Shown here: piece by piece, positions 23,346 to 36,096 of the stretch
Position numbering within the stretch: the first letter of the stretch is position 1
How the letters are laid out: each line of letters opens with the position of its first letter
From: Thelephora terrestris
Lineage: Eukaryota; Basidiomycota; Agaricomycetes; Thelephorales; Thelephoraceae
Assembly (NCBI GenBank): GCA_015956445.1
Contig: WIUZ02000010.1
Location: 310,001 to 374,000, forward strand
DNA length: 64,000 nt
Direction of reading: 5' to 3'
The notes under the pieces: model-generated
Told to the model about the DNA's origin: nothing
Databases searched by the model: none
Seen by the model: the letters and a program-made list of their open reading frames with translations, nothing else
Translations under genes and position numbers: made by a program

Positions 23346-23943
23346 CGCAGTCGGATTCGATGATCGGATGATCTCCTCTTGCTTAGTTCCGAACCATGTC
23401 GGGCGTCGATGAAACTTCACACCTACATATGGACCAGTGATAACGTATTCAATCCCAGCTGGTTCCTATCATAGCAGCCAAGATTGGGCACGAAGGTAAG
23501 GTTCAGAATAAAATGACCAGGACAAGGATAGGGCGCCTTGCACAACCACAAGAAAAAATATTGGGGTTGGAGAATCTACAGGGTGCGATTCACCATCAAA
23601 GCGAAATAGGAGTGTGGACAGGTAGGCGATCGGCATTGTTGTGTAGGTGCACGACGAGGGAAGGAAGGGAGGCGTGCTAACGTAAGCACAGGGCTGAGGG
23701 ATCTGACCACGACGACAAGCGACAAGGGCAACGGCAGCGGAGCTATTCGAGCGATGGAGGCCCGACGAGGGCACGGGGTGAATACATATACTGGAGGAAG
23801 AAAACAAGCCACCGAGGCGCAATGGGAATTAACCCAGGGGAGGTACCCGGTGTCGGTTTGTGGCTCGACGCGCCTTCGTATCACATTCCCAATCGGCCTT
23901 TCACTTGGACGACCCTAAAAACATTCCCGGACAAATACGTTCT
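23346..23943. other. Intergenic, convergent 3' flanks
   Basis: 3' flanks of the F-box gene (+) and the phosphodiesterase (-). No gene, repeat or regulatory feature recognised. Confidence 0.5.
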
Positions 23944-26077
23944 TCAGAAATACCTATCCCAGAACCCATCCGTCCCATTCGTTCTCGCCCAAAGGTTCTT
24001 CGGCACCCCAAGCAATCTCATCACCAGATTGTACACTTCCACGTTCTGGAACGGATCCATAATGTAGGCGTCGTCCAAAGTCGAGTGCCAACCCTCGTTC
24101 TCGTTCTGCATACAGGATTGGTGGTGCAGGGCTTTGACGGCGCTCGAGAATGGACCGTGAGCGATGAAAATTGCCTGCATGCGGTAGTCTCTGTTGTCGT
24201 ATCCGTGGTTCTGGAGATAGAGCTACGTTGAGATGGTCGACGGTTGGTGCACGAATAGGCTCACCCCTTTAGTCATACCAGATTTCCCGCGAACACTCGT
24301 CGTCAAAGCATATCCGTACTTCGGAATAATGTAAATCGGAGCAATCCTCGGGGTATGCGAGTAGTGGTATCGTTTCGGCATCGTCTCTTGTGTATAAACG
24401 TCAAACTTTTCCCTGTTGTTTTTCGCCGCTTCCAACAAAACCTCAAGGTACGCGGTGGTGTTGGCCTCAGGAGAAAAGCGCAACCCCATTGATGGCCAAC
24501 CGTCCTCGTGTTCGATGAAGTCGAGAGCCTGCTTGCCTAGGTAATCGTCGATGTAAATCCATTCTGGATGGCTGGTATCTGCCATGCCGTGGTCGCTGAC
24601 AAAGATGACATCGACAATTTCTGTGAGATTGCGTGACTTTAGAGCGTCCTGGAGATTCTTAGCGAACAGGTCGACGGTTTTCAGCGTATCCTGTCCTACG
24701 CATAAGCTTTTTGTTGTGCAAGTGGAAATATGTCTGCCGCACATTGACAAGCCGGGAATGCGGACCAGTGTTATGACCAGCTATGTCCACAGATGGTTCG
24801 TACACTAGAGTAATCCGTCAATCCGGGGTACTCCAAAATCAACGAGAATAGCGAACCTGAGATGAACTGAGGGCGCACCTCTAGAGGAAGGTCGATCCAC
24901 CCCAGGATTTGATCCAATTTCTCGCTAAGAGGGACAGTCTCCTAAGAAAAGTTTGTGTGAGCCAGTTCAAGGCCAGGATGTAAGGTTACTCACCTCGAAT
25001 GTCCCGAGGTAGGTGGGTTTGGAACCCGTTCGGGTTACCGGGGGACCTGGCCTAAATAAACGCCGGCAGTTCGGACGTGATTCTGAAGGCAGAAGGAGAA
25101 GGTTACACGTACCACATGAGATTGGCGGTGATCATTCCTGCCTTACCGGCAGTTTCCCACATCTGTGCAAGTATTAATTTTCGATCCGAATTGAACAGGG
25201 GATTCTCACGGGTTCGCCCAGCCACCAGAATGGTTGCAGAGAGCCGGCTCGGGTGTTGTACGGGTTGAATTCTTGTTCGCTGACAGGATCCCAAAAGCTC
25301 TAGAAAGGAGTCATGATCTTATACGGCCTGGGGGCGCACTGATGACGCACGTTTGCGACGATGCCATGGGATTCGGCATACAGACCTGTCCTTCGATAGG
25401 GGACGAGTATTAGTGAGAGAGAACCGCGTAGTGGAACGACAGATGCATACATCAAAGACCAGTGGTTCCTACCGCCATGGAGTTAGTGATGTAGAACACC
25501 TCGAAGTCTGGTAGACTCACGGGAATGTGACGCTCTTGGACAAAAGGTCACTATCTCGTGGCACAGTTACAGTGGTATACTTACAGGGAATACGGGCCTC
25601 ATGGATTTCGCTCGGAGTCCTTGTTTGCTGATATCCAACAGATGGGGCGTAAACCCTCGGTCGAGGTAATCCGCCCTGTCCGACATTGTAAAGACTACAA
25701 AATGGCACGCGCCATCCCCCCAGGACTCACCGAAGCCCATCGACAGACACGATTAGAACGGTACGCTTGAACTCGTGAGTCCCGTTGCTGAGTAGTGCCG
25801 AGGAACCCATCGATCGGCCCGCCATTTCACCACACCGACTCCTCGACATTGGCAAGAAGAACGCGGTACCAAGAGTCAAGGCAACGAAGACACTGATAAT
25901 CCGAACGAATATCAATTTATGGAATGGGGCACGTTCTTGAAACCCGAGATATTCCTCATCTCCGTAGCGGGGCGGTCGGCCATCGTCTTCGACGTCGAAA
26001 TTGGATAGAAGGCCTTTGCGCTCTTCGAAGGTTGATTTCAAAGAGGGGTTAGGCGTCGTATTGCAGCTGTAGGACAT
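23944..26077 (-). CDS. Type II membrane nucleotide pyrophosphatase/phosphodiesterase (ENPP family)
   Basis: About ten exons, all with good GT-AG borders, run from ATG 26077 to the stop at 23944. An N-terminal cytosolic tail and one membrane helix (LIFVRIISVFVALTLG) precede the catalytic domain. The bimetallic site is complete: SVDGLR (first Asp), SVTFPNHWSLMTGLY (nucleophile Thr), EPSVDIAGHNTGPHS, FVSDHGM and NHGYDN. ENPP enzymes cleave nucleotide phosphodiester or pyrophosphate bonds outside the cytosol or in the vacuole. This fits a role in nucleotide salvage and phosphate release, as in yeast Npp1/Npp2. A 60-nt intron between SLM and TGLYAESHG is stop-free in frame. Confidence 0.85.
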
Positions 26078-26447
26078 GGCCGAGAACTGAGGCGGGGCGT
26101 CCTTGCGTGGCTCACTGCGAAGTTACAGCGTTCAATCTGTCAAGCGGGGAGCGTTGCCATCACGGCTCTTGCAGCGATCGGTTCAACCTTGTCAACTCCC
26201 GCCGTCTCCCGACTCCTTCAGTCAACGCTGTACGGGAAGGGGGGTAACATAACGTGTCGTTGCTACCCTCACGATTTCAATAACAAGAACGGAAATTCGC
26301 CCCCTGTTTTAGGGACTTGCGAAAAGCAGGTGGCCAACGATTTAATCGACATTAAAAAACCAAATAGGCTTGAGCTGAACCACTGCAGATATCGACAGTG
26401 TTCGACCAGCGAGCTTCGGTGCTTCGGGAGGTTGCGACTACGTCTTA

Positions 26448-26890
26448 CTCATCGATGTGTGCGTACGGCTCTAGGTCTTTGATTAACGCAATCCACCTGC
26501 CGGTATCCCACGTCTCCGTGTATTCCCATCCCTTGGGATCCGCCCCGTATACCGTTCCAATGATTGAAAACGCGGAGGCGGTTATAAATTCCGCCCAGCC
26601 GGCTCCATTGCCTCTAAGGAAAATTCCTTCCGCATTCTCGTAGATCGGCAACGCGACGCTGCTGTGTGCATCCCTGTGGGCGTCCCAGTGCTACTAAGGG
26701 TTCTTTGCGATGTTCACCAAAGCACCTCCGAAGAACTACTTTCTCAACTCTTTGATGAAAGCGACGGACTCGGGTAAGATGGTCTCGTACAGGCACTGGT
26801 GTATGGGCGCTGGACATTTGGACCACACACTGGTCTGGAAGTACCTGTAACGCGCGGCCTCGAAGTGATTACGCGTAGAGACGAAGGGTG
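26448..26890 (-). pseudogene. Remnant of an unrecognised protein-coding gene
   Basis: The minus strand reads NHFEAARYRYFQTSVWSK, then ETILPESVAFIKELRK, then a stop. It continues with FFGGALVNIAKNP, two more stops, and then an uninterrupted block that includes AEGIFLRGNGAGWAEF, IIGTVYG and TETWDTGRWIALI. Frame and residue pattern are clearly protein-like and uniform, so this is a former gene broken by three stops. I cannot name the family. Confidence 0.5.
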
Positions 26891-27260
26891 TTGCTTGTCC
26901 GGGCACTGGACAACACTGGAAGATTCAATTGATGTGCGATCCTTCGGAGACCCCCGATCGGGAAGCGCAGATCACGTCTTTCATCCTCCTGGAGCGTGGA
27001 CTCCACGGTTGACTACCACTTGTCTCCAAACGCAACTCGGTGGCGTTTCCCAGCTACCCAATTGTTTTGCGTCGGCCCACTGTCCTCGGCGGTGCGCGAA
27101 ACGCGCCTTAGAACAGCTTAGAACCAACGCGCCACCCCCCGGGTTTAGCCGCTTTCCCACGGCAACTCGTGACCAGCCACACTTCCAAATTCAACACGAG
27201 GGTTCTCGGGCGGTAAGATCAGGTCCTTCACAGTCCCTGACAGTATTGACCCCTTCCACC

Positions 27261-28542
27261 ATGGCCACAAGACCCCCTACAGAGCGTTCTGGCTCGCGAA
27301 AGAACCGTAAGCGCGATCCTACCTCTGGTCTTCTAAAGGGCGTGGTAGAGACCATCGCGCCACCAATTCTAGAGGGGTATGAAAAGGACATCGTGCCCGA
27401 GGACCTGACATATATTGGGTCATATAATTGGGTTGACTCTCCGAACCCCACGATAACTGTCCCAGGTCAGTGAAATGTTGATTGTGTCGAGTCTACCACA
27501 ATTCTGATCGCTCGGCGTCGTAATTCAGGAAGCCCTCGAATATGGGCAGAGAGGCAAATGCCCATGACCGTCCCCATTGATAGCGGAAAGAACTTCATCG
27601 ACCAAAACGGGCATCGCATGAAGAAGTTCACGCTACTTCCACTTATCAGGGCCGTACAGGACCTGACTGGCCAGGGGGTCACCGAGAGGTTCGACTGGCC
27701 TTCTGTTGACATTGTCACAGACCGTGGTCGCCTACGAAAACTGCTTGCATGGGCGGTTGGCTCATCTGACCAGTGGAGGATCGACACCCAGCTGGCGGGA
27801 GCGAACACTGTTCTTTTGAGCGGCCGCGCGCCAGTAACAAAAGAAACCATCGGTTGGAGCAACTCTTATGGGTTCAATTATGAAGATGCGTCTACCTACC
27901 CTATCCCAGGGCTGGAGAATGAACCCAGCCACCACCGAATTATCGCCTATGTATGTGCTTCCCGTTCGGGTTTCGAGCGTATTCGATCCTCAACGGTATC
28001 ATCAGGATTTCGATGGGCTTAGAATGGTTGTCCGCTGCGAAGTTGATGCTTGTCTTCCGTACGACGCCACCCCCTCAAGGTCTTCCTCCCACCGCCCCAC
28101 CACTAGCTGGAATGTCGCGAAGAAGAAGACCTCAAACTCCCTGGATGTGAAAATCATCAGGGCAGGGTCATCCAAGGTACCTCAATCGCACCTTCTCGAA
28201 CTCAAAACACATGGGAGCATGTCTATGAAATGGTCAAAAACATACCCTCAGCTGTACCTATCCCAAACTCCACACGTCCACCACGCTTTTCATCGAAATG
28301 GCACATTCACTCACGTCGAGAAGTACTCGCTCGGCCAAAGTAATCTCGCGGAGGTAGCTGAGGGTGCACAGGAGGGGTTTAAGAAGTTGAGGAAGTTGCT
28401 GGGTTATATCAAGTCACTTGTGCTCAAACACGGGGCGGCGAGGATCAGCTTGGTTTGTCAGGGCAAGACGCTGAGCGTGTATCGGATACCCCAGGGTGAG
28501 AGTTGTTTGCCTGAGGATGCATTGGCCCTCTTTGTTGCATAG
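27261..28542 (+). CDS. Uncharacterised Agaricomycete family (SYNW...P protein)
   Basis: Exons 27261-27465, 27529-27950 and 28006-28542 join in phase to 387 residues. It has the hallmark start YIGSYNWVDSPNPTITVPGSP. Then come GWSNSYGFNYED, a DFDGLRMVVRCEVDA block, a linker, and a C-terminal domain ending in SVYRIPQGESCLPEDAL. In databases such proteins are often labelled geranylgeranyl pyrophosphate synthetase, but none of the DDxxD motifs of prenyltransferases is present. The FDG(L/F)RMVVR...LLELKT layout loosely recalls the DXO/Rai1 nuclease-like fold. That is only an inference. No signal peptide or membrane helix. Confidence 0.7.
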
Positions 28543-29586
28543 CACTGTCGTTACGTCTCGGTCGTAAGGCATTGTACTTTACTGGTTTCGACGACACGCC
28601 TTGTTAAAGTACAGCCATTTAATGTGCGAGATATATACGAGTATTCCCGCTCACGTGAAAATCTCCCTAGGAAGAGTTCGTCAACCTCCAAAGATCTTCG
28701 TTTTTCCACCATTCAAATGCCTACTGTGCGCTCTCCTGGCCTCGTTGACCCCCTCAGAAGAGTTCCAAAATTTGTTTCTGGGTGAACGGGTTTCCTATCC
28801 TACCGCCGAGACCCTTCGATCTCATCGCGGTTGCCAGCGTGTACCCTCAGGCTCTATTCTTACCTGGGAGTGGTGTGTCCATTATGTCTGTTGAGGGCGG
28901 GCGTGAATCAGAGTGCCGCTCCAGAGCCCTTTGCGCCTCGTCTTCCGAGCTGGAAATGATGGTGGTCCGTATGACCGGGAGTGAGCTAGTACGAAACGAT
29001 GATCCACGCAGCCAAAATCCCTTCCGGTCGCTTTTCTCTGAGAGTTCAATTGTGCATAAGATCCAATCTCTGCGTCGGCTTCGAGGCGTTCGCCCTCAAG
29101 CAGCTAACGGTCGGGAGTTTCTTGCCCTAGTCAACCTTATCGCGAGCGCTTCCCGTCGGTACGGTGAGACTGACCGTAGTCAGCTCGATCAGTCAGGGGA
29201 ACAAGGACCCTGCCCATTGATCAACTGTAGCATACGCAGTGGAACTTCTCGCACCTCTCGTGAAGCGAGAAACAGAATGGAGGATTCAAGGAGAGAAATA
29301 GGTTGGTCGGAGTTGATTAGGCCGCTCTATTAGAAATCCCGGTTTTGCCGGTGACAATCCAAGCCGCGGGCTGCAGGACCCCATGATTGTGAAGGTGCAC
29401 CGTGATGGTAACAGTAGGACTCTACTGCTGGCACCCAACAAGTTTGAGTTGAGACTAAGTAACGTTCACCATCTCAAGTGCCCAATAAATCCGAAACTCG
29501 ATCACTGAGTGTGACTCGTGGGACAAGCGCGCCTTCATCAATATCTGCTTCCCGCCTTTCCTGAACACGCCACAACCAGGCTCCTC
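28543..29586. other. Intergenic, 5' flank of RPAP1
   Basis: An open frame of 184 codons on the plus strand (28782-29333) lacks a domain, a clear start context or homologous-looking motifs. I do not call it. The rest is the presumed RPAP1 promoter. Confidence 0.4.
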
Positions 29587-32500
29587 ATGCCCAACTCCTC
29601 CAAGAATAGTGTCCAGCTCGTCGGATCTGTTTTAGAGAGGACACCTGGATCCACGTCTTCGCCGCCACGATTACCCGCTCCGAAAACCGGATTCCCTCCG
29701 GTTCAGCACAGAACCAGGAGCGCGTTCGCGCGATCAAGAGATCTCTCGAAGCAATCCACCGGCAATGGCGAACGCTTAGACCAACCTCCGGCCGTGACTT
29801 CCGAAAACCCCAGACTCCCCAACGTTCCGCCGCTGTCGATATCCGACGAATCGAATTGGCGAGAAGAAGTCAGTCGAGAAAACGAGAAGATCGTGGCGAA
29901 CATGTCTCCGGAAGAACGAGAACTGGAGCGTCAGGCAATTTTGGAACGGTTTGGCTCTGGCGTTGGCGCGATACTTCAAAGAGCGAAACGAAACAGAGAG
30001 ATGGAGCGAGGTGAGGAGGACAGGACAGGACCTGAAAGGGAAATCGAACAAGTTCCCGGATCTCCTTGTAAGTGCCTTTTCTGTTTCAAGACCTCCTGGA
30101 ACTCAGAGGCTCTCCAGCCACGCGATGCAACAGCCCCACAGGGTCAATCCTCAAAGGTAATGTCAACTTTTCCGACATCGGTTGCTGAATCTTACGGGCA
30201 ACACTTAAACTCTCAACGCTAAGTCAAGTCGCAGCTGAGCACTCCAATTGACTCCAGGCCCTCAAGTCGAACGGACAAGAGACTACGCTTTGCTGAAGTA
30301 GTTCCCCAGAACGTCCACGTTTACGAATCCGCGCCCTCCTCCCCAAAGAGAAAGCCGCTGCTTCTTATGTCCCCAACAGATGCCGAACCCTCCAACGTTC
30401 CTGTTGTGTCACTTGGAACCTACAAAGGCCCTTTGCGATCTTACTCCACTACCGCAGGTCCTAAGGAAAGTGCCGAAGAGGAAGGTACTCCCCAGGATAT
30501 CCGGCGAAGATTTTTCCCCAGCGCTCCGGCATTTGATCCCTCACTAGAATGGATCCAGTCCACCAAATCTGCGGAAAGTCCGTCCTCAACCTCCACTCCA
30601 CCTACCGTACGCTTTGATCTCGACGGGAAGCCCGTACCCTCAGAGCTAAGTTCCACGTTACCAACACACCTCGGACTACACCATCACGCCGAAGGAGAAC
30701 ACGCGGGATATTCACTTGACGATATATTGTTACTATCTAGGTCCACTGTTCCCGCTCAGCGAGCGTCGATGTTACGAGTACTCGCTCGTCTCGCTAGTCA
30801 CCTAGCTCGTAACCTCAAGGGTGATCTGTCCGATGGTGTTGAAGAGCTAAAAGGCCAGGAGGTTTTGCTCCGTCGACGCTTTCTTGCTGCTGCTGTAGAG
30901 GCCGTTGGCGAACGAGGAAGCGTTGGGGTGATGGCAATTGACCTCCTCTGGGAGTGTCTTGTGCAATGGGATCGTGATCCGGAATCTCTTGATTCCGTCG
31001 AGTTGAAGCTCCCCCCAGAACCCGAGTCAGCCATCGACTCTAACGTGAGCCAGCCCAAGGAATTGCCTCGTTCCAGCGACTCGATCACGTCCCTCCCCCT
31101 TGAATACCTACTCCTTCGATTCACCGACGTCCTTGGGTTTTCCGCCATCCCCACAGAATCTCTGTCTCAACTTCTAGAAGTACTGTATCGATTAGCTCAG
31201 CACTCGAATGACATCGCCAATACCATCGTCACCACACCAAATCTAATCAGTAATCTATTCTGTACGTTCATATTAACGCCCATCCCACCGACCGATTCCT
31301 TTCCTCCCCCCAACCCCTTCGCTCTCACATTGTTACGGCTCCTGGCTCGAGCATCCCGATCGAACGCATCTGTGTTGACCGAACCCGCCGATTCGCTCTT
31401 GCGATTTGTCACACCGCTGCCACCGTCCTCTCCGTACCCCTTACCGCTTGCAAACTCGTTATTGGCTGGTACCCTTGACCTCTACGCTGCCCTCGCATCA
31501 TACGGGATGTATTCGCATATCGCCACCACTGCATCGACACAATTTGCCGCACTTCATCAATACATCCTCTCCCCATCATGCGCTTGGGCGCCTCTGCGCC
31601 TTTCTTGGCTCGCACTTCTCGAGGCTTGGATAGTGTGCGCAACAGATCCACACCAGACTACCCCTAGCCACGAAATCCTATGGAGCCAGGTCACGGCTTG
31701 GTCGTGGGGGCCAAATGTCCTGCATCTTGGGAATCAACTCAATGTGCACGATGACCTGCAATTATGGACCGCTCTTTGGAGATGTTTGGGCGCTTGGCTG
31801 GAGGGCGCTCAAGTAAATGGGGTTTCTGGCGGGGAGGCGGAGCGATCTTCAGTCATCGAATTGACACGAGGAGGATTCGATTGTGGACGGGAGAAGGAAG
31901 TTTTCACTTCCGCGTTTAGGGCCTTGCGACAAGTCCTTGGGGACCTCCGAGACGAGCGTGGGGTGGCCGTAGAAAAGCTCAAGATCCTGGCGAAGAACGC
32001 GGATGGCTTGGCTGCCGCAATTCGGTTGTGGGTCGCATGTACTCCCCCTTTGTCCTACGCCACCAACCGTCTTGAATCCCCACCATTCTCCCTTCCCTTC
32101 TCCCAACTCCAGGAACTGACTGGGTCAATCGTCAATCATTCTCTCTGGTTACGGATATATTCGGATCCACCTTCCCCTCCGTACTCCCATGTCTTCGTCC
32201 GTCCTCTATCATGCTATCTGGCCCAATACCTCCGTCTCTCCCGCAGATTACCCAGGCCATCTGACGATCTCTGGCTCGCGCAAGCATTCGTCGTCTTGGG
32301 AAAACAGATTCCGGGAGATGAAGACTTCGCACAACGTACCCTTAGGGAGGTCGTATCACTCCTCGACCCCGAGTTTATGGTTTCACACCGATTGTTGGAG
32401 AAACAAAAACTTGACACTCTGTTCAGCGAAGGAGGGTTCGAAGTCATGATGCCATTCCTGATGGATGCTTTGGAGCCCAAGGAGGACAGTGCTCGCATTG

Positions 32501-33705
32501 GATCGTACTATCCCTCTCCGCAGTCTATCAAATCGAGCAACACCCAAAGACTTCCGCCTGCACACCTTATATGTGGCCAAAAACCCTCCGCGACGAGAGA
32601 GTACCGGTTGCCTCTATACAAAGATTGGATCTTCACCCCCCTTGACCACCTCCTGCGTTCCGGCACGTCCACAGTATTCAAGTCCCTTCCGCCGTCGTGG
32701 GACGGCTCAGAGGTGGGGATCGTACGCGCTACGCTCCTCCTCGCCAAAGTCGCACGAGAAGCGCTGGTACACAATGGGTTACGCGCCTGGACGATGGGAT
32801 TCTCGGAGACGGTGTTCGGGTGTATGAAGGTTTTCATGCTCGAGCACGAGCAACAGAACGGGGCTTTCGCTCAGGAGGTATTTAGAGATGCGATCGTCGG
32901 TGGGTTGTTGGACGACTTGCTCTCACCGTTCTCCGTTAATGGAGCGGAGCTCACCGTCACTTGTCCTCTTTCGGATAACGGGGGAAAGAGTGGGGAAGAG
33001 GACCTCGAGTCCATTGCTACCCGATTCTTGGGGCATGGGACGCCGTTCTACCAATACTACACCGACTTTGTCCACCTCTACGACGCCATTTCGTTCGGAC
33101 ATCCCGCGTTCAGCAAGCTCCTGCTCGTCCCTACTTCGATGGAATACCCGATCGACTATCGTAAATTCCTTTGGGGAGACTATGGTCACGTCCTTCGAAG
33201 CGTTCAGGTCAGGACGGCCGACGTCCTCCTCTCCTCACCATCTCAATTCTCGAGTTACCTCTGGCCGGTTGAGAGAGACCCGCAGGTCGTTGGGTATTTT
33301 ATGCGGGCGCTGTTCAAGAGGGGGTCCCTCGTCTCAGATGGATTCCTGAGGTTTATCGCCGTGCACCACGTCGCGAGCGGTATTTGGGAAGATCTTATCG
33401 GCTGTTCCGGCGTGAATGGGGAGGGGGGCGAGTGGGATGAAGCGAAAGCCACTCATTTGCTGAAGGCGGTGGTGGATCAGGGCCCTCTGGATGTTTTGAG
33501 AGAGGTTGTGACGTACAAACAGAACCTGGAAGAGGGAAAGCCGCTACTTTTGCCACCGCACTGCTTCGAGTGGAGGGGTGTGTCTGTGGAAGTGGGCGAG
33601 GGGTTTGTTGGCTGGGTGGAGAAGAGATTAGAATTTGTTAGGCACATCGGGGGGAATCTTCTTGTTGAGAGGCTAGGAGCGTTACTCAAATGTGATGTTC
33701 GGTGA
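29587..33705 (+). CDS. RPAP1: RPAP1-like RNA polymerase II-associated protein
   Basis: Exons 29587-30067, 30134-30156 and 30229-33705 join in phase to 1325 residues. The N-terminal RPAP1 domain is at about residues 95-140: WREEVSRENEKIVANMSPEE, followed by QAILERFG. The C-terminal-type RPAP1 motif lies at about 245-320: VRFDLDGKPVP, GLHHHAEGEHAGYSLDDI, LLSRSTVPAQRASMLRVLAR. A long helical repeat region follows, with a conserved DYRKFLWGDY block near residue 1140. RPAP1 (yeast Rba50) helps assemble and import RNA polymerase II together with GPN GTPases. The short middle exon (23 nt) and its phases were the only solution that keeps the frame. A decayed copy of the 5' part lies at the left window edge. 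Confidence 0.88.
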
Positions 33706-34141
33706 CCATTCGTTTTGTAGTCGCCATGTCAACGCGTGAGTGAATCGGGCCACTGTAAGTTGCCAACGTCGAGAACCGAGCAGCAGCATTCGGTGAGATC
33801 CCAGATAAAAGTGATATAGAATAGAGCGGAAAAGCCGGAGTTACAACGCTGACAGCTGGGCATACAATACGACTAAGGATAAACCTCGAGTTTGCTGTCC
33901 CAGAGTTTTAGGCTACTAGCACTTATTTTTCGTGCTACTTGCTGCCATACTGATGATATCAATTATGGGTGCACTGAGAGCTGGTAATAATTACTGGTGA
34001 CCTTGTCAGTGCTGCCTAGCGCAAGCACACCTATATGATGTACAATAAGTACGAAAGGGCCCGCCTGCGAGGTATAGATCGACAATCGTCGCACACATTC
34101 GTATCGAAGCATGAACTCCTCTGCTCTGAACAGACCTGTTT
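33706..34141. other. Intergenic, convergent 3' flanks
   Basis: 3' flanks of RPAP1 (+) and the F-box gene (-). AT-richer than the surrounding genes; no feature recognised. Confidence 0.5.
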
Positions 34142-35575
34142 CTAAACGTGAATCTCTTCCATCCTCGCCACGGAGTGAAAATGCATCCCAGAAATCCTAT
34201 CGTGATCCAATACAACTGTCCTCAACACCTTGGGACCAGGACTGGAACAGCTCCTGAGATGTTCGATTGCCAGTTTCTTCATTTCGTTCCACCGGTCTGC
34301 AGATTTCTTCTCCGCCATTCGGTGCCGAGCATGTTCTTGGAATAATTCTAGGCCAAAACCCAGATTACAGATTGGAATTATGTCGTGGTGCGGCACGAGG
34401 TAAACGAGTTGGAGGGTTGAAAGCTTTTTCAATGATGTGATGCAGTTTCGGGTATCCCCTGGAACGTTATCCCACTAGAGATCACTCCAGTCAGCACCAG
34501 TGAGCCGAGGGTTACAAGACGAGCTTACGTATACCACGGACAGTTCGCTGATGTCAGGAAAAACCCGTGCCAAGTCTGGAAAATAGTTCGTGACGTCTGC
34601 GCCTGGGGAAAGTCAAGAGAAGTCCTCACCGGTCCAAGCAATCGCATTTCCCGGGAATAACACAGCAAACCTCTTGAGCTTTTGTTTTCCAATAATTAGA
34701 GAGTTGATGAACTCTTCGTTCGGACGGAATGGAGTGCATGTGAGGTCGTCGACATTGGGACAGTGGCGGAGTAGATGGTGCGCCATGGATGGTAGAATAA
34801 GCGTCTTGATCTGCGGGAGCTTGATGCCTTCGAGTGCTTTGCGCAGGGGTTCGGAATAGTGGTTCCCCATAGAGATCACTTCGAGGGTGTGGAGGTTGGG
34901 CAGGATCGCCAAGCACCCGATGAAGGTCTCAAATATCCCATCAGTCCCATCGCATGCTAGGTCGATGGTCATGGCCCTTGGCAAATAAAGGTGAGCTGGG
35001 CAGCGGCATTAAATGTCGAAGCAGTGGGACAGACTTCACGTAGACTGCGAGGTATCTGTTGCTCAAGAGTGTCCTGCATTGCAGCTGTAACCTCGAGGGG
35101 ATCTCATCGCTTCTTCTCCACCGCCTGAGGCATATTAAACTTCGTTCCCAAACCTCCGGCAGAAATTTGTACCGCATCGCTTTGCAAGTCGCACTCAAAG
35201 CAACGAGAGCCTCAATTCGTTCTCCGTAGACGTCTGGTATTGGGGTGTACCAGGCATGGTTGTAACGATAGTAGAGATCGGACCATTTGAGAATGGGGAA
35301 ATACGTGAAAATTTCCAGAAAAAGCTCATTCGGGAGTTGGAATACTGAGTGACGAGTAGGTGACAGTTACTGATCACAGAGGTAGAACCAATTCTCATAC
35401 TTGGGCTTGACTGGACTTCCAGCGCTGCGAGAATGATCCGCCCAACGGCCTCACTATCTACTCCGGGGGCGGTGGCGGATTCATCTTCTACGGAAGGGGC
35501 GACCGGTCTCCGGATCTGAGCCTTCAACTTCTTCAAGAACGAAGGCAACTTGATCCTGAGTTTCGATAGCTCCAT
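34142..35575 (-). CDS. F-box/LRR protein, with in-frame stop or 27-nt micro-intron
   Basis: Exons 35401-35575, 35035-35344 and 34630-34976, then two further exons down to 34142. After a basic N-terminal region comes the F-box (FQLPNELFLEIFTYFP, then KWSDLYY), followed by leucine-rich stretches (LPNLHTLEV, IKLPQIKTLILPS, FPDISELSVVY, LSTLQLVYLV). The main frame hits TGA at 34613-34615. A GT...AG stretch of exactly 27 nt (34603-34629) spans that stop and restores a good frame. However, it is shorter than normal fungal introns, so either splicing is unusual or the gene is dead. Function would be substrate recognition for SCF ubiquitin ligase. Confidence 0.65.
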
Positions 35576-36096
35576 CGCAAATGGGCGCGTTCAGCCTGAC
35601 GGCGAGCGAGGTCGACCTCGCTGTGGCAGCGGTGAAAGAGGTGGTGGAAACTGGAAAGAGTAGGTTCTTCAATCGATACCGTGATCTGAAGCACGGGGTT
35701 GGCCGAACATCGGGGTGGCGGAATCAAAAATGCGAAATCGACAAAGGCCGCAAAGGTTTGAAACAGGATGAAACGACGCACAGGCCTAGGGGTGGTGATG
35801 GCTTCCTCACCCCATGAGACACTGGTAGTCAAATTCCCTCCACACGGACTGGCTGAACTAACAGGAGACAGAACAAATCGCGTCTCGAGGTCACCCTAAC
35901 CGGAACGTTCGACCCATACAGTATTCCTGGCAGCCTAGCACAGTTTTTGGAGATGGTTTTGGAAGGCAACCGGGCAACGGCTTCCGAGTCCATCTGTGAT
36001 GTCTGTCACGCGCGTGACTCTCGTCCCCACCAGTCACTCCCAGTCACCATTTCGTCCTTTACTGAGTAACGCTTGTCCTCGATCCCCACTACCACC
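35576..36096. other. Divergent intergenic region (F-box / PRP6)
   Basis: The F-box gene leaves to the left and PRP6 to the right. No TATA box or additional gene is evident. Confidence 0.5.

Noticed and set aside
16207-24000. Possible biosynthetic gene cluster
   Set aside because: Neighbouring genes are unrelated housekeeping, regulatory and remnant genes; no core synthase is present.
28782-29333. Open frame of 184 codons upstream of RPAP1
   Set aside because: No domain, no clear ATG context and no hydrophobic or repeat structure; composition looks like random GC-rich sequence.
30798-31154. Minus-strand frame of 118 codons across RPAP1
   Set aside because: Antisense shadow of a conserved coding exon; no splice or start evidence.
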